Of a stretch of DNA of 64,000 bases, positions 37,564 through 45,527 are shown one piece after another. Made by a program: the position numbers and the translations under genes. The stretch lies in the NCBI RefSeq assembly GCF_900142875.1, contig NZ_FRCK01000006.1, forward strand, positions 62,001 to 126,000, given 5' to 3'. This DNA comes from Paracoccus solventivorans. GTDB lineage: Bacteria > Pseudomonadota > Alphaproteobacteria > Rhodobacterales > Rhodobacteraceae. Each line of letters starts with the position of its first letter. Positions within the stretch are counted from its first letter, which is position 1. The notes beneath the pieces are model-generated. The model made no database searches. It was given only the letters and a program-made list of their open reading frames with translations, and was not told where the DNA came from.

Positions 37564-37687
37564 GCCCCGGCGCCTCCTTAGCGCCCTCGGTCAGTTTCCG
37601 GCCATCGGCCCTGCCGCAAAACCAATTAGTCCTTGCGACAGGAAAGATTCCCTTTGCGAAACCGCCCTGCGGCCGGACGGAAAGGGA

Positions 37688-38476
37688 TCACTGCCGCCGC
37701 CCCGGCGGAAATCCCGCGATCAGGTCGCGCGCCGCCTGCGGCGCCACCGGCTGCGGCCCCTTGGCCCCCTTTGCCGCCGCGGCGGCAAAGGCGCGCACCC
37801 GTTCCAGGCTGTTGGCCAGATGGGTGCGCATCGCCTCGCGCGCCGCGAGCGGATCGCCCGCCTCGATGGCGGCGACGATCCGGTCGTGCTCGCTGTGGAT
37901 GCGGGCGTAATAGGCGTCCTTGAGTTCCGGCAGCACGATATGCCCCAGCTGGAACCGCATCACGATCAGCGGCCGCAGATAGTCCAGGAACCCCAGCATC
38001 AGCTCGTTGCGCGACCCCTTGGCGATCTGCAGGTGAAAGTCATAGTCGTAGTGGATCGGCACCGCCGCGGGATCGGCCCGCTGCGCATCGACCTGTTCCA
38101 TCAAGGCGCGGATCGCGGCGGCCTCGGCATCGGTGCGGCGCTCGGCGCACAGCCCGGCGGCCTCGACCTCGACGCTCAGCCGCAGTTCCAGCAGGGCGAT
38201 GGTCTCGGGCAGGGTCTGAAGCACCTCTTCCGAGATGGAAAAGCTTTGCGGCTGCGGCGCCTCGCTGACGAACACCCCCCGCCCCTGCTGCGGCACCACC
38301 AGCCCGGCCGAGCGCAGCCGGGCGATCGCCTCGCGCACGACGGTGCGGCTGACCTGGAACTCTTCGCCCAGCTCGGCCTCGGTCGGCAGCTGCGCGCCGG
38401 GCGCCCATTCGCCCGAGGTGATCCGCTCGGTCAGGCTTTCCGAAACGATGGTGGAAAGCGGCTTGCGTCTGCTCAT
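37688..38476 (-). CDS. GntR-family regulator, FadR/FCD subgroup
   Basis: A 262-residue regulator with an N-terminal winged helix (LPTEAELGEEFQVSRTVVREAIARL) and an all-helical FCD effector domain with metal-type His residues. FCD regulators usually sense organic acids and repress catabolic genes. It lies inside the leftward row, between SDR 2 and ridA. A likely target is the palindrome at 41381-41401 between the two divergent transcripts. Confidence 0.87.
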   Translation of the reverse strand: MSRRKPLSTIVSESLTERITSGEWAPGAQLPTEAELGEEFQVSRTVVREAIARLRSAGLVVPQQGRGVFVSEAPQPQSFSISEEVLQTLPETIALLELRLSVEVEAAGLCAERRTDAEAAAIRALMEQVDAQRADPAAVPIHYDYDFHLQIAKGSRNELMLGFLDYLRPLIVMRFQLGHIVLPELKDAYYARIHSEHDRIVAAIEAGDPLAAREAMRTHLANSLERVRAFAAAAAKGAKGPQPVAPQAARDLIAGFPPGRRQ

Positions 38477-38504
38477 GGTGCCCCCTTTTCGGCTGCGCCC
38501 CGCC

Positions 38505-38852
38505 TTATAGCGCGGCGGTGACGATCAGTTCGACCAGCATCCCCGGCTTTGCCATCCGCCCCTGCCCCGAGGACCGCGCCGGCGCGTGTTCCATCGGCAT
38601 CCACGCGTCCCAGACCGCGTTCACCTGGTCAAAGTCGCGCACGTCGTCCAGCCACATCTGCACATGCAGGATGCGGGTCCGGTCGGTGCCGGCCTTGGCC
38701 AGCAGGTCGTCGATCTTGGCCAGCACCTCGCGCATCTGCTCGGCGGCGGACTGGCCCGGCTCGGCCACCTGCCCGGTCAGATAGACGGTGCCGTTGTGAA
38801 CCACCCCGTGATGGATGCGGGTGTCGAAGTCGAAGCGGGTAATGTCGGTCAT
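38505..38852 (-). CDS. RidA-family (YjgF/YER057c/UK114) enamine/imine deaminase
   Basis: A 115-residue single-domain protein with the typical V-x-L-T-G-Q-V core (VYLTGQVAEPGQSAAEQMREVLAKID) and WDAWMP near the end. RidA proteins hydrolyse reactive enamines and imines formed by amino-acid oxidases, ammonia lyases or PLP enzymes. This suits the DAO-type oxidase at 42209-43429. It overlaps SDR 3 by four bases. Confidence 0.87.
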   Translation of the reverse strand: MTDITRFDFDTRIHHGVVHNGTVYLTGQVAEPGQSAAEQMREVLAKIDDLLAKAGTDRTRILHVQMWLDDVRDFDQVNAVWDAWMPMEHAPARSSGQGRMAKPGMLVELIVTAAL

Positions 38853-39655
38853 GGTGCTGCCTGTCTGATGGGGTTGCCGCGCAGGTAATGCGCGTAAGGG
38901 GCCTGGACGAGCCAGCCGGCATCGACCGGCAGCGTCACCCCGGTGATCGAGGCGGCGCGATCCGAACACAGGAACAGCGCTGCCTCGGCCACGTCCTCGG
39001 GGGCCACGAACTTGCGCAGCGCGGTGGTGTCCTTGATCGCCTGCGGGTCGCGCTCGCCCGCGGCGATGCGGGCCTTGAGCCCGTCCGACAGCGTATAGCC
39101 GGGGGCGACCGCGTTGACGCGGATGCCATGGGGGCCAAGCTCGGCGGCAAGGATCCCGGTCAGCGCCTGCACCGCCTGCTTGCCCGGCGTATAGGACGGC
39201 AGCGACAGCGGCGCGAAGGAGGCCAGCGAGCCGACGTTCAGGATCGCGCCGCCCCGCCCCGCCCGCTGCATCAGCCGCCCGAACACCTGACAGCCGACCA
39301 GCGTGCCGCGATAGTTGATGCGCCACATGCGTTCGTCTTCGTCCAGGTCCTGGTCCAGCACATGCTTGCCGCTTTGCAGGATGCCGGCGCAGTTGACGAC
39401 CACCTGCGGGGCGCCGATGGCGGCATCTGTCTGTGCGGCCAGCGATTCCAGCGACTGCGGGTCGGCAACGTCGACGGCGATGAAGCGGGCCAGCGGCGCC
39501 CCGGTTGCGGCACATTCCCCGGCCACCGCATCCCCCCGCGCGGCATCACGCCCGGCCACGACCACCTGCGCCCCCGCCTGCGCAAAGCGCAGCGCGATGG
39601 CGCGGCCGATGCCCGAGGTGCCGCCAATGACCACGGCGCTTGCGATCTCAGCCAT
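38849..39655 (-). CDS. Short-chain dehydrogenase/reductase 3
   Basis: A 268-residue SDR: GGTSGIG at residues 11-17, VNCAG, LNVGSLAS, and YTPGK as the Tyr-Lys pair. AGRD after the second strand is compatible with NAD or NADP. Stop and start overlap ridA (ATGA) and the shikimate-dehydrogenase-like gene (8 bp), so it is tightly coupled in the operon. Confidence 0.85.
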   Translation of the reverse strand: MAEIASAVVIGGTSGIGRAIALRFAQAGAQVVVAGRDAARGDAVAGECAATGAPLARFIAVDVADPQSLESLAAQTDAAIGAPQVVVNCAGILQSGKHVLDQDLDEDERMWRINYRGTLVGCQVFGRLMQRAGRGGAILNVGSLASFAPLSLPSYTPGKQAVQALTGILAAELGPHGIRVNAVAPGYTLSDGLKARIAAGERDPQAIKDTTALRKFVAPEDVAEAALFLCSDRAASITGVTLPVDAGWLVQAPYAHYLRGNPIRQAAP

Positions 39656-40460
39656 CGGCGCGGTCCTTGCGCTCGATGTCGAAGAACCGCGCCATCGCCT
39701 CGGTCTGGAAATCCATCATCGGGCGGCCGGGCTGGATGCGGCAGCCGATGCGCGCAGCTTCGCGAAGCAGCGGGGTTTCCGCCGGCTCCATGATGATGTC
39801 GACGACGGTCATGTCCGGGGTCAGCGCCGCGGTGTCCATCGGCAGCGGGTCGGTGGGCTTCAGCCCCATGGGGGTGGCGTTGATCGCCATGTCCATCCCC
39901 GAGGGATCGGCCGCCCCGACCGCGATCCGGCACGCGGGATAGGCGGCGGCGACCAGATCGGCCAGCGCCTGCGCCCGGTCGCGGTCCACGTCCGCCAGCC
40001 TGATTTCCGCGGCCCCCGCTTCGGCCAGGCAATAGGCGAGCGAGGCGCCCGCGCCCCCCGCCCCCACCTGCAGGATGCGCTTGCCCCGCACCTGATGCCC
40101 GCCGGCCGCCAGCCCGTCCATGAAGCCGACGCCGTCGAAATTATCGGCGTACCATGTCCCATCCGCCTGCCTGCGCACCGAATTGGCGCTGCGCACGCGG
40201 GCGGCGCGGTCATGGGCGGCGGCGCATTTCTCGAACACCCGGGTCTTGTAGGGGACCGAGATGATGACCCCGCGCACGTTTTCCGCCGCCGTCAGCCCAT
40301 CCCAGAACAGGTTGAAATCCTCGGGGCGGCAGCTCAGCGGGACCATGAGGCTGTCGAGCCCCTTTTCCTCGAAGATCTGGTTGAAGATGCCGGGGCTTTT
40401 CGCGTGGCCGACCGGGTGGGCCAGCATCACGAACACGTCTGCCTTGCCAGTTCCACGCAT
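39648..40460 (-). CDS. Shikimate/quinate-dehydrogenase-like protein (AroE family paralogue)
   Basis: A 270-residue protein. The N-terminal substrate domain has HPVGHAKSP and VPYKTRVFE (catalytic Lys); the Rossmann part has VGAGGAGASLAYCL. As a catabolic paralogue inside an operon without other aromatic-synthesis genes it probably reduces or oxidises a different hydroxy acid. The start is the ATG that overlaps the following gene's stop by TGATG; a long upstream extension is a shadow of that gene. Confidence 0.8.
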   Translation of the reverse strand: MRGTGKADVFVMLAHPVGHAKSPGIFNQIFEEKGLDSLMVPLSCRPEDFNLFWDGLTAAENVRGVIISVPYKTRVFEKCAAAHDRAARVRSANSVRRQADGTWYADNFDGVGFMDGLAAGGHQVRGKRILQVGAGGAGASLAYCLAEAGAAEIRLADVDRDRAQALADLVAAAYPACRIAVGAADPSGMDMAINATPMGLKPTDPLPMDTAALTPDMTVVDIIMEPAETPLLREAARIGCRIQPGRPMMDFQTEAMARFFDIERKDRADG

Positions 40461-41347
40461 CAGGCGCCGCCTTTCGCAACCGGGTGATGAGCCAGTGTTT
40501 CCAGCGCCGTCACCAGCGCCGAGTGATCCCTGTCGGCCGCGCCCTGCGCCGTGCAGGCGCTGAACAGCTGCTGCGCGGTGGCGGTGTTGGGCAGCGCCAC
40601 CCCCAGCGTCCGCGCGCTGTCCAGCGCCAGCCCCAGGTCCTTCTGGTGCAGCCGGATGCGGAAGCCGGGGTCGAAGCTGCGCGAGATCATGCGTTCGCCA
40701 TGCACCTCGAGCACGCGCGAGGACGCAAACCCGCCCAGCAGCGCTTGCCGCACCCGCGAGGGCTCGCAACCGGCCTTGGAGGCAAACACCAGCGCCTCGG
40801 CCACGGCCTCGATGTTCAGGGCGACGACGATCTGGTTGGCGATCTTGCAGGTCTGGCCGGCACCGTTCTGTTCGCCCACCAGGGTGATGTTCTTGCCCAG
40901 CGCCTCGAAGATCGGGCGGGCGCGGTCGAACTCTTCCTGCGGGCCGCCGACCATGATGGTCAGGCTGGCGGCCTTGGCCCCGACCTCGCCGCCGGAAACC
41001 GGCGCGTCCAGATAGCCCGCGCCCTTCTCGCGCAGCACGGCGGCGAAATGCGCGGTGGCGATGGGGCTGATCGAGCTCATGTCGATGACCAGCGCGCCTT
41101 GCGCGATGCCCTCGGCCACGCCGCCCGCGCCCAGCAGCACCCGCTCCACGTCCGGGGTGTCGGGCAGCATGGTGATGACCACCTCGGATGCGCGCGCAAC
41201 CTCGGCCGGGGTGGCGACCACCTGCGCCGCCAGCCCCTCGGGCAGGCCGGAACGGTTCAGCGACACCGTCAGCTCATGCCCCGCCGCGGCCAGATTGCGG
41301 GCCATCGGCGCGCCCATCACCCCCAGCCCGATAAAACCGATTCTCAC
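40460..41347 (-). CDS. 3-hydroxyisobutyrate/tartronate-semialdehyde reductase family protein
   Basis: A 295-residue beta-hydroxyacid dehydrogenase: GLGVMGAPMA cofactor motif at residues 7-16, substrate motif DAPVSGGEVGAK, and the catalytic Lys in GAGQTCKIANQ. With an HpcH/HpaI aldolase divergently encoded, a GarL-GarR-like sequence (aldol cleavage, then reduction of the 3-carbon semialdehyde) is possible. It is the first gene of the leftward operon, next to the palindromic operator. Confidence 0.87.
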   Translation of the reverse strand: MRIGFIGLGVMGAPMARNLAAAGHELTVSLNRSGLPEGLAAQVVATPAEVARASEVVITMLPDTPDVERVLLGAGGVAEGIAQGALVIDMSSISPIATAHFAAVLREKGAGYLDAPVSGGEVGAKAASLTIMVGGPQEEFDRARPIFEALGKNITLVGEQNGAGQTCKIANQIVVALNIEAVAEALVFASKAGCEPSRVRQALLGGFASSRVLEVHGERMISRSFDPGFRIRLHQKDLGLALDSARTLGVALPNTATAQQLFSACTAQGAADRDHSALVTALETLAHHPVAKGGA

Positions 41348-41380
41348 TGTCCGACCCTTTCGCCACTTCCCGGTTGCAAC

Positions 41381-41401
41381 GTATGATATATGTCATCATA
41401 C
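41381..41401. promoter_or_regulatory. Palindromic operator between the divergent catabolic transcripts (probable GntR/FCD site)
   Basis: Perfect 7-bp arms GTATGAT and ATCATAC around a 7-bp centre, in the 90-bp spacer between the reductase gene and the aldolase gene. The AT-rich island stands out. Assignment to the GntR protein at 37688-38476 is an inference. Confidence 0.65.
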
Positions 41402-41437
41402 AAATGACAACCCCATCGCACGGAGAGTTCCAGAATC

Positions 41438-42202
41438 ATGCAAGAGCGTCCGAACCCGTTGAAAGCCTCGCTCGCTGCGGGGCGGCCCAGCCTGGGGCTG
41501 TGGTGCTCGCTGGCCAGCGCGCTCAGCACCGAGATCATGGCCGGCGCCGGGGCCGGCTGGCTGCTGATCGACGGCGAACACAGCCCCAACGACCTGCGCA
41601 GCACCATGGCGCAATTGCAGGCCGCGGCGGCATTCCCGTGCGAGGCGGCGGTGCGGCTGCCCTCGGACAGCGCGGTGCTGATCAAGCAGTTCATGGACGC
41701 GGGCGCGCGCAGCCTGATGATCCCGAACGTGCGCACGGCGGAACAGGCGCGCGAAATCGTGGCGGCGATGTCCTATGCCCCGGCCGGGATCCGCGGGTTT
41801 TCCACCGGCCACCGCGCCAACCAGTTCGGCCGCATCAAGGATTATCACCGCAGCGCGCGGGCGAATCAGCTGCTAGCGGTGCAGATCGAGTGCGCCACCG
41901 GCGTCGCCAATGCCGCCGAGATCGCCGCGGTCGAGGGCGTGGACGTGCTGTTCGTGGGGCCGGGCGACCTGTCCACCAACATGGACGCGATGGGCAACCC
42001 CGGCGCTGACCATGTGCAGGACGCCATCGCCCGCGTGCTGCAGGCCGCCCGCGGCGCCGGCAAGGCCGCCGGCATCCTCGCGCCCGTCAAGGCCGACGCC
42101 GACCGCTATCTGCGCGACGGCTTCACCATGGTCGCCGTTGGCGCGGACCTTGGGCTGCTGGCGCGCGGCTCGGACAATCTGATCGCATCCTTTTCGCTCT
42201 AG
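41438..42202 (+). CDS. HpcH/HpaI-family class II aldolase
   Basis: A 254-residue aldolase of the HpaI/GarL type: DGEHSPND near residue 48, metal Glu in QIECATGV and the VGPGDLS loop. Such enzymes cleave 4-hydroxy-2-oxoacids to pyruvate plus an aldehyde. It is the first gene on the + side of the operator and is followed seven bases later by the DAO-type oxidoreductase. Confidence 0.9.
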   Translation: MQERPNPLKASLAAGRPSLGLWCSLASALSTEIMAGAGAGWLLIDGEHSPNDLRSTMAQLQAAAAFPCEAAVRLPSDSAVLIKQFMDAGARSLMIPNVRTAEQAREIVAAMSYAPAGIRGFSTGHRANQFGRIKDYHRSARANQLLAVQIECATGVANAAEIAAVEGVDVLFVGPGDLSTNMDAMGNPGADHVQDAIARVLQAARGAGKAAGILAPVKADADRYLRDGFTMVAVGADLGLLARGSDNLIASFSL

Positions 42203-42208
42203 AGGCCC

Positions 42209-43429
42209 ATGATGCCCATTCCGAAATACACCCCCCCTGCCCGGCGCGCCTATGACATCGTGATCGTGGGCGGTGCGGTGGTGGGGTCGTCCACCGCCTA
42301 CTGGCTGTCCCAGAAGCTGGGCGACGGCGCCTCGGTGCTGGTGGTCGAGCGCGACAGCACCTACGAATTTTCCTCGACCGCGCTGTCGACCAGCGCGATC
42401 CGGCAGCAGTATTCCAACCCGATCAACGTCAGGATCAGCCAGTTCGGCATCCAGTTCATCAACGGCTTTGCCGAACGCATGGCGCCGTTCTATCCGAACG
42501 AGCCCGCGCCCGACCTGGGGTTCCGCGAACACGGCTATCTGTATTGCGTGTCGCCCGAAGGGGTCGCGGCCGCGCGCGAGCGGGTCGAGCTGCAGCGCAG
42601 TCTGGGCGCCCACACGGTGTTTCTGGAACCCGGGCCGCTGAAGGACCGCTTTCCCTGGCTGAACGTCGAGGATCTGGGCGGCGGCGCCTGGGGCGCGCGC
42701 GAGGAAGGCTGGTTCGATTCCATGGGCCTGCTGAACGGGCTGCGCCGGGCGGCGCGGGCCAGCGGCATTGAATATATCGACAACGCCGTGGTCGGCATGG
42801 ACATGAAGGGCAATCGCGTCACCGCCGTGCGCCTGTCCACGGGCGAGGTGGTGGACTGCGGCATCGTGGTGAACGCGGCCGGGCCCCGCGCCCAGCAGGT
42901 CGCGGGCATGGCGGGGCTGTCGATCCCGGTCGCGCCCTTCAAGCGCTACAGCTTCGTGTTCGCCAGCGAGACCCCGATCCCCGGCCGGATGCCGAACGTG
43001 ATCGACCTGTCGGGCACCTTCGTGCGCCCGGAAGGCGAGCTGTTCCTGACCGGCAACACGCCGCTGGACGACGGCCCGGCCGATTACGACGATTTCTCGG
43101 CCCGGCATGAAGAGTTCGAGGACCGGATCTGGCCCGCGCTGTGGCACCGCATCCCGGCCTTTGACGCGCTGCGGGTCCGGCAAAGCTGGACCGGGCATTA
43201 CGAATACAACATGCTGGACCACAACGGCATCGTGGGTTTCCACCCCGAGGTCAGCAACTTCATGTTCGCCAACGGGTTTTCCGGCCACGGGCTGCAGCAA
43301 TCCCCCGCCGTGGGCCGCGGCGTGGCGGAACTGATCGTGGACGGCGGCTTCCAGACGCTGGACCTGACGCCCTTCCGCTACGAACGCATCCCCGCCAACG
43401 AGCCGTTCATGGAAGAGGCGGTGATCTGA
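42209..43429 (+). CDS. FAD-dependent amino-acid/amine oxidoreductase (DAO family)
   Basis: A 406-residue protein: FAD motif GGAVVGSSTAY near residue 21, ERD strand end, and the C-terminal GFSGHGLQQSPAVGRGVAEL typical of sarcosine-oxidase/glycine-oxidase relatives. Expected reaction: oxidation of a secondary or primary amine to an imine. The imine would be the natural substrate of the RidA protein across the operator. A second Met directly follows the first. An intrinsic terminator ends the transcript. Confidence 0.87.
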   Translation: MMPIPKYTPPARRAYDIVIVGGAVVGSSTAYWLSQKLGDGASVLVVERDSTYEFSSTALSTSAIRQQYSNPINVRISQFGIQFINGFAERMAPFYPNEPAPDLGFREHGYLYCVSPEGVAAARERVELQRSLGAHTVFLEPGPLKDRFPWLNVEDLGGGAWGAREEGWFDSMGLLNGLRRAARASGIEYIDNAVVGMDMKGNRVTAVRLSTGEVVDCGIVVNAAGPRAQQVAGMAGLSIPVAPFKRYSFVFASETPIPGRMPNVIDLSGTFVRPEGELFLTGNTPLDDGPADYDDFSARHEEFEDRIWPALWHRIPAFDALRVRQSWTGHYEYNMLDHNGIVGFHPEVSNFMFANGFSGHGLQQSPAVGRGVAELIVDGGFQTLDLTPFRYERIPANEPFMEEAVI

Positions 43430-43437
43430 AACGAAAG

Positions 43438-43465
43438 AACCCGCGCCGGGCACGGCGCGGGTTTT
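43438..43465 (+). terminator. Intrinsic terminator of the aldolase-oxidoreductase operon
   Basis: AACCCGCGCC (43438-43447), 6-base loop, GGCGCGGGTT (43454-43463), then more T. It starts nine bases after the stop codon. Confidence 0.9.
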
Positions 43466-43494
43466 GGCTTGGGCTTGGGCAGGGGCAGGCGCGC

Positions 43495-44310
43495 CTATTC
43501 CTCGTCATCGGGGTGGCCGAGGTCCACGAACCAGCCGCCCAGCGTCCTGACCGCCGGCGCGTCCGGGTCGGGCGTCGGGGTGCGCGCCTCCATCGCCTCG
43601 CGGAAACGTTCGGTGTTGTCCTGCGGGCGATAGCCCAGATGTCCGGCCAGCCGGTTGTCCACCGGCTTCACCGCGTTGTCGGACATCCCGAACGAGACCG
43701 TGAACCCGACGCGGGGCGCGGTCAGCGCCGCCGTCACCAGCCGCACGCAGTCGTCAAAGGACAGCCACGACCACAGCATCCGCCGGTCCGCCGGCTCGGG
43801 AAAGGACGAGAAGATCCGCAGCATCGCGCTTTCGATGCCGAACTTGTCCCAGTAGAGCCGGCCCAGATCCTCGACGAAGCATTTCGACAGCCCGTACAGG
43901 CTGTCGGGCCGGTGCGGGTCGTTGGCGTCGATGTGGTCCTCGAGCCGGTGATAGCCAATGGCGTGGACGGACGAGGCATAGACCACCCGCCGCACCCCGG
44001 CCTGCCGCGCGCCCTCATAGATGTGATAGCTGCCGCGGATGTTGGAATCGAGGATCTCAGCCCAAGGCTGCTCGTTCGGGGCGCCGCCGAAATGCACGAT
44101 GGCGTCGACGCCCTCGCACAGTTTCCGCATCGCGTCGAAATCGGCCAGATCGGCGACGGTGGCCTCCTCGTTCGGCTGCAGATCGGCGATGCCGGTGCGA
44201 TCGGTCAGGCGCAGCCTGCGCGCCAGCGGTGCAAGCCCGCGGCGCAGTTCCGTTCCCAGCCGCCCGGCGGCGCCGGTGATCAGGATGGTGTCGAATCTGG
44301 GCTTGGTCAT
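43495..44310 (-). CDS. Uronate-dehydrogenase-like NAD-dependent sugar dehydrogenase/epimerase
   Basis: A 271-residue extended-SDR protein that follows uronate dehydrogenase (Udh) along its length: ITGAAGRLG at residues 11-19, FGGAPNEQPWAEIL, ASSVHAIGY, YGLSKCF (Tyr139, Lys143), and the end GGWFVD. Udh oxidises hexuronates at C1 to aldarolactones with NAD. The Udh substrate-pocket segment RIGSCTPEP reads RIFSSFPEP here, so the substrate may differ. It is last in the hyuA-hyuB-aminotransferase row and overlaps the aminotransferase by four bases. Confidence 0.8.
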   Translation of the reverse strand: MTKPRFDTILITGAAGRLGTELRRGLAPLARRLRLTDRTGIADLQPNEEATVADLADFDAMRKLCEGVDAIVHFGGAPNEQPWAEILDSNIRGSYHIYEGARQAGVRRVVYASSVHAIGYHRLEDHIDANDPHRPDSLYGLSKCFVEDLGRLYWDKFGIESAMLRIFSSFPEPADRRMLWSWLSFDDCVRLVTAALTAPRVGFTVSFGMSDNAVKPVDNRLAGHLGYRPQDNTERFREAMEARTPTPDPDAPAVRTLGGWFVDLGHPDDEE

Positions 44311-45527
44311 GCCAACTCCTCGGCGGGTGCAAGTGCGGCCACGGCGCGGCCGATCCGCGCGATGGCTTCGGTCAGGATCTCGTCCGAGGTGGCGGTCGAG
44401 ATGCGGAAGAACGGCGACAGCCCGTAAGCCGAGCCGGGGACGGAACTGACATGCGCCTGCGCCAGCAGATAATCCGACACCGCCGCGTCATCGGCCAGCA
44501 CCTCGCCCGCCGGCGTACGGCGGCCGATCAGCGCGGCGCAGCCGATATAGGCGTAGAACGCGCCCTCGGGCGGGGGCAGGGTCAGCCCCTCGATCCCGGC
44601 GATGCCGCGCACCACCAGGTCGCGGCGGCGCTGGAACGCTTCGCGGAACGCGGCCACGCCGTCCTGCGGGCCGGTCAGCGCCGCCAGCGCCGCCGCCTGC
44701 ATCGGCGCCGCGACCGAGGTCACGCTTTGGCTCTGCACCGTGGTCATGGCCTTGATCAGCGGCGCGGGCCCCGCGGCATAGCCGACCCGCCAGCCGGTCA
44801 TCGCGTAAGCCTTGGCCACCCCGTTCACGATCAGCGTGCGGTCCCTGAGCTCCGGGCAGGCTTGCCCGAAGCTGACGAACTCGCGCCCGTCGAAGATGAT
44901 GTGCTCGTAGATCTCGTCCGACAGCACCAGCACGTGGCGGTGCCGCGCCAGAACCTCGCCCAACGCCTGCAGCTGTTCACGGCTGTAGACCGCGCCCGAG
45001 GGGTTGCCGGGCATGTTCAGGAACAGCCATTTGGTGCGCGGGGTGATCGCGGCTTCCAGCACGGCGGGGGTCAGGCGGAAGCCGTCGGCGGCGGCGCATT
45101 GCGGCATCACCGGCACGCCGCCCAGCAGCTTCACCATTTCCGGGTAGCTGACGAAATAGGGCGCGGGCAGGATCGCCTCGTCGCCCTGGTCCAGCGTGGC
45201 CAGCAGCGCGTTGAAGATGATCTGCTTGGCGCCGTTGGCCACCGCGATGTCGGCCTCGGCATAATCCAGCCCGTTTTCGCGGCGGAACTTGTCGGCGACC
45301 GCGCGGCGCAGCGCCACGGTGCCGGCGGCGGGGGTATACAGCGTCTCGCCCGCCAGTGCGGCCTTGTGCGCGGCCTCGATCACATGGGCGGGGGTGGGGA
45401 AATCCGGCTCTCCCAGCCCCAGGTCGATCACGTCGACCCCGGTGGCGGCCAGCGCCTTGGCCGCCTGCGACGCGGCCATCGAGGCTGACGGCTTCACCAC
45501 CGCCAGCCGGCTTGCGACATAGCTCAT
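44307..45527 (-). CDS. Class I/II PLP aminotransferase (aspartate aminotransferase I-alpha type)
   Basis: A 406-residue fold-type I aminotransferase. The PLP Lys239 is in NGVAKAYAMTGWR; Asn175, Asp204 and Tyr207 are the further cofactor residues. Two familiar positions are altered: the Ser before the lysine is Ala, and the NSPSNPTG block reads NMPGNPSG. This points to a specialised substrate, not the housekeeping enzyme. It overlaps hyuB and the Udh-like gene by four bases each. Confidence 0.87.
   Translation of the reverse strand: MSYVASRLAVVKPSASMAASQAAKALAATGVDVIDLGLGEPDFPTPAHVIEAAHKAALAGETLYTPAAGTVALRRAVADKFRRENGLDYAEADIAVANGAKQIIFNALLATLDQGDEAILPAPYFVSYPEMVKLLGGVPVMPQCAAADGFRLTPAVLEAAITPRTKWLFLNMPGNPSGAVYSREQLQALGEVLARHRHVLVLSDEIYEHIIFDGREFVSFGQACPELRDRTLIVNGVAKAYAMTGWRVGYAAGPAPLIKAMTTVQSQSVTSVAAPMQAAALAALTGPQDGVAAFREAFQRRRDLVVRGIAGIEGLTLPPPEGAFYAYIGCAALIGRRTPAGEVLADDAAVSDYLLAQAHVSSVPGSAYGLSPFFRISTATSDEILTEAIARIGRAVAALAPAEELA

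Noticed and set aside
39648..40769. 373-residue version of the shikimate-dehydrogenase-like protein
   Set aside because: The extra N-terminal part reads out of frame through the reductase gene; the ATG at 40460 overlaps that gene's stop and starts the family homology.
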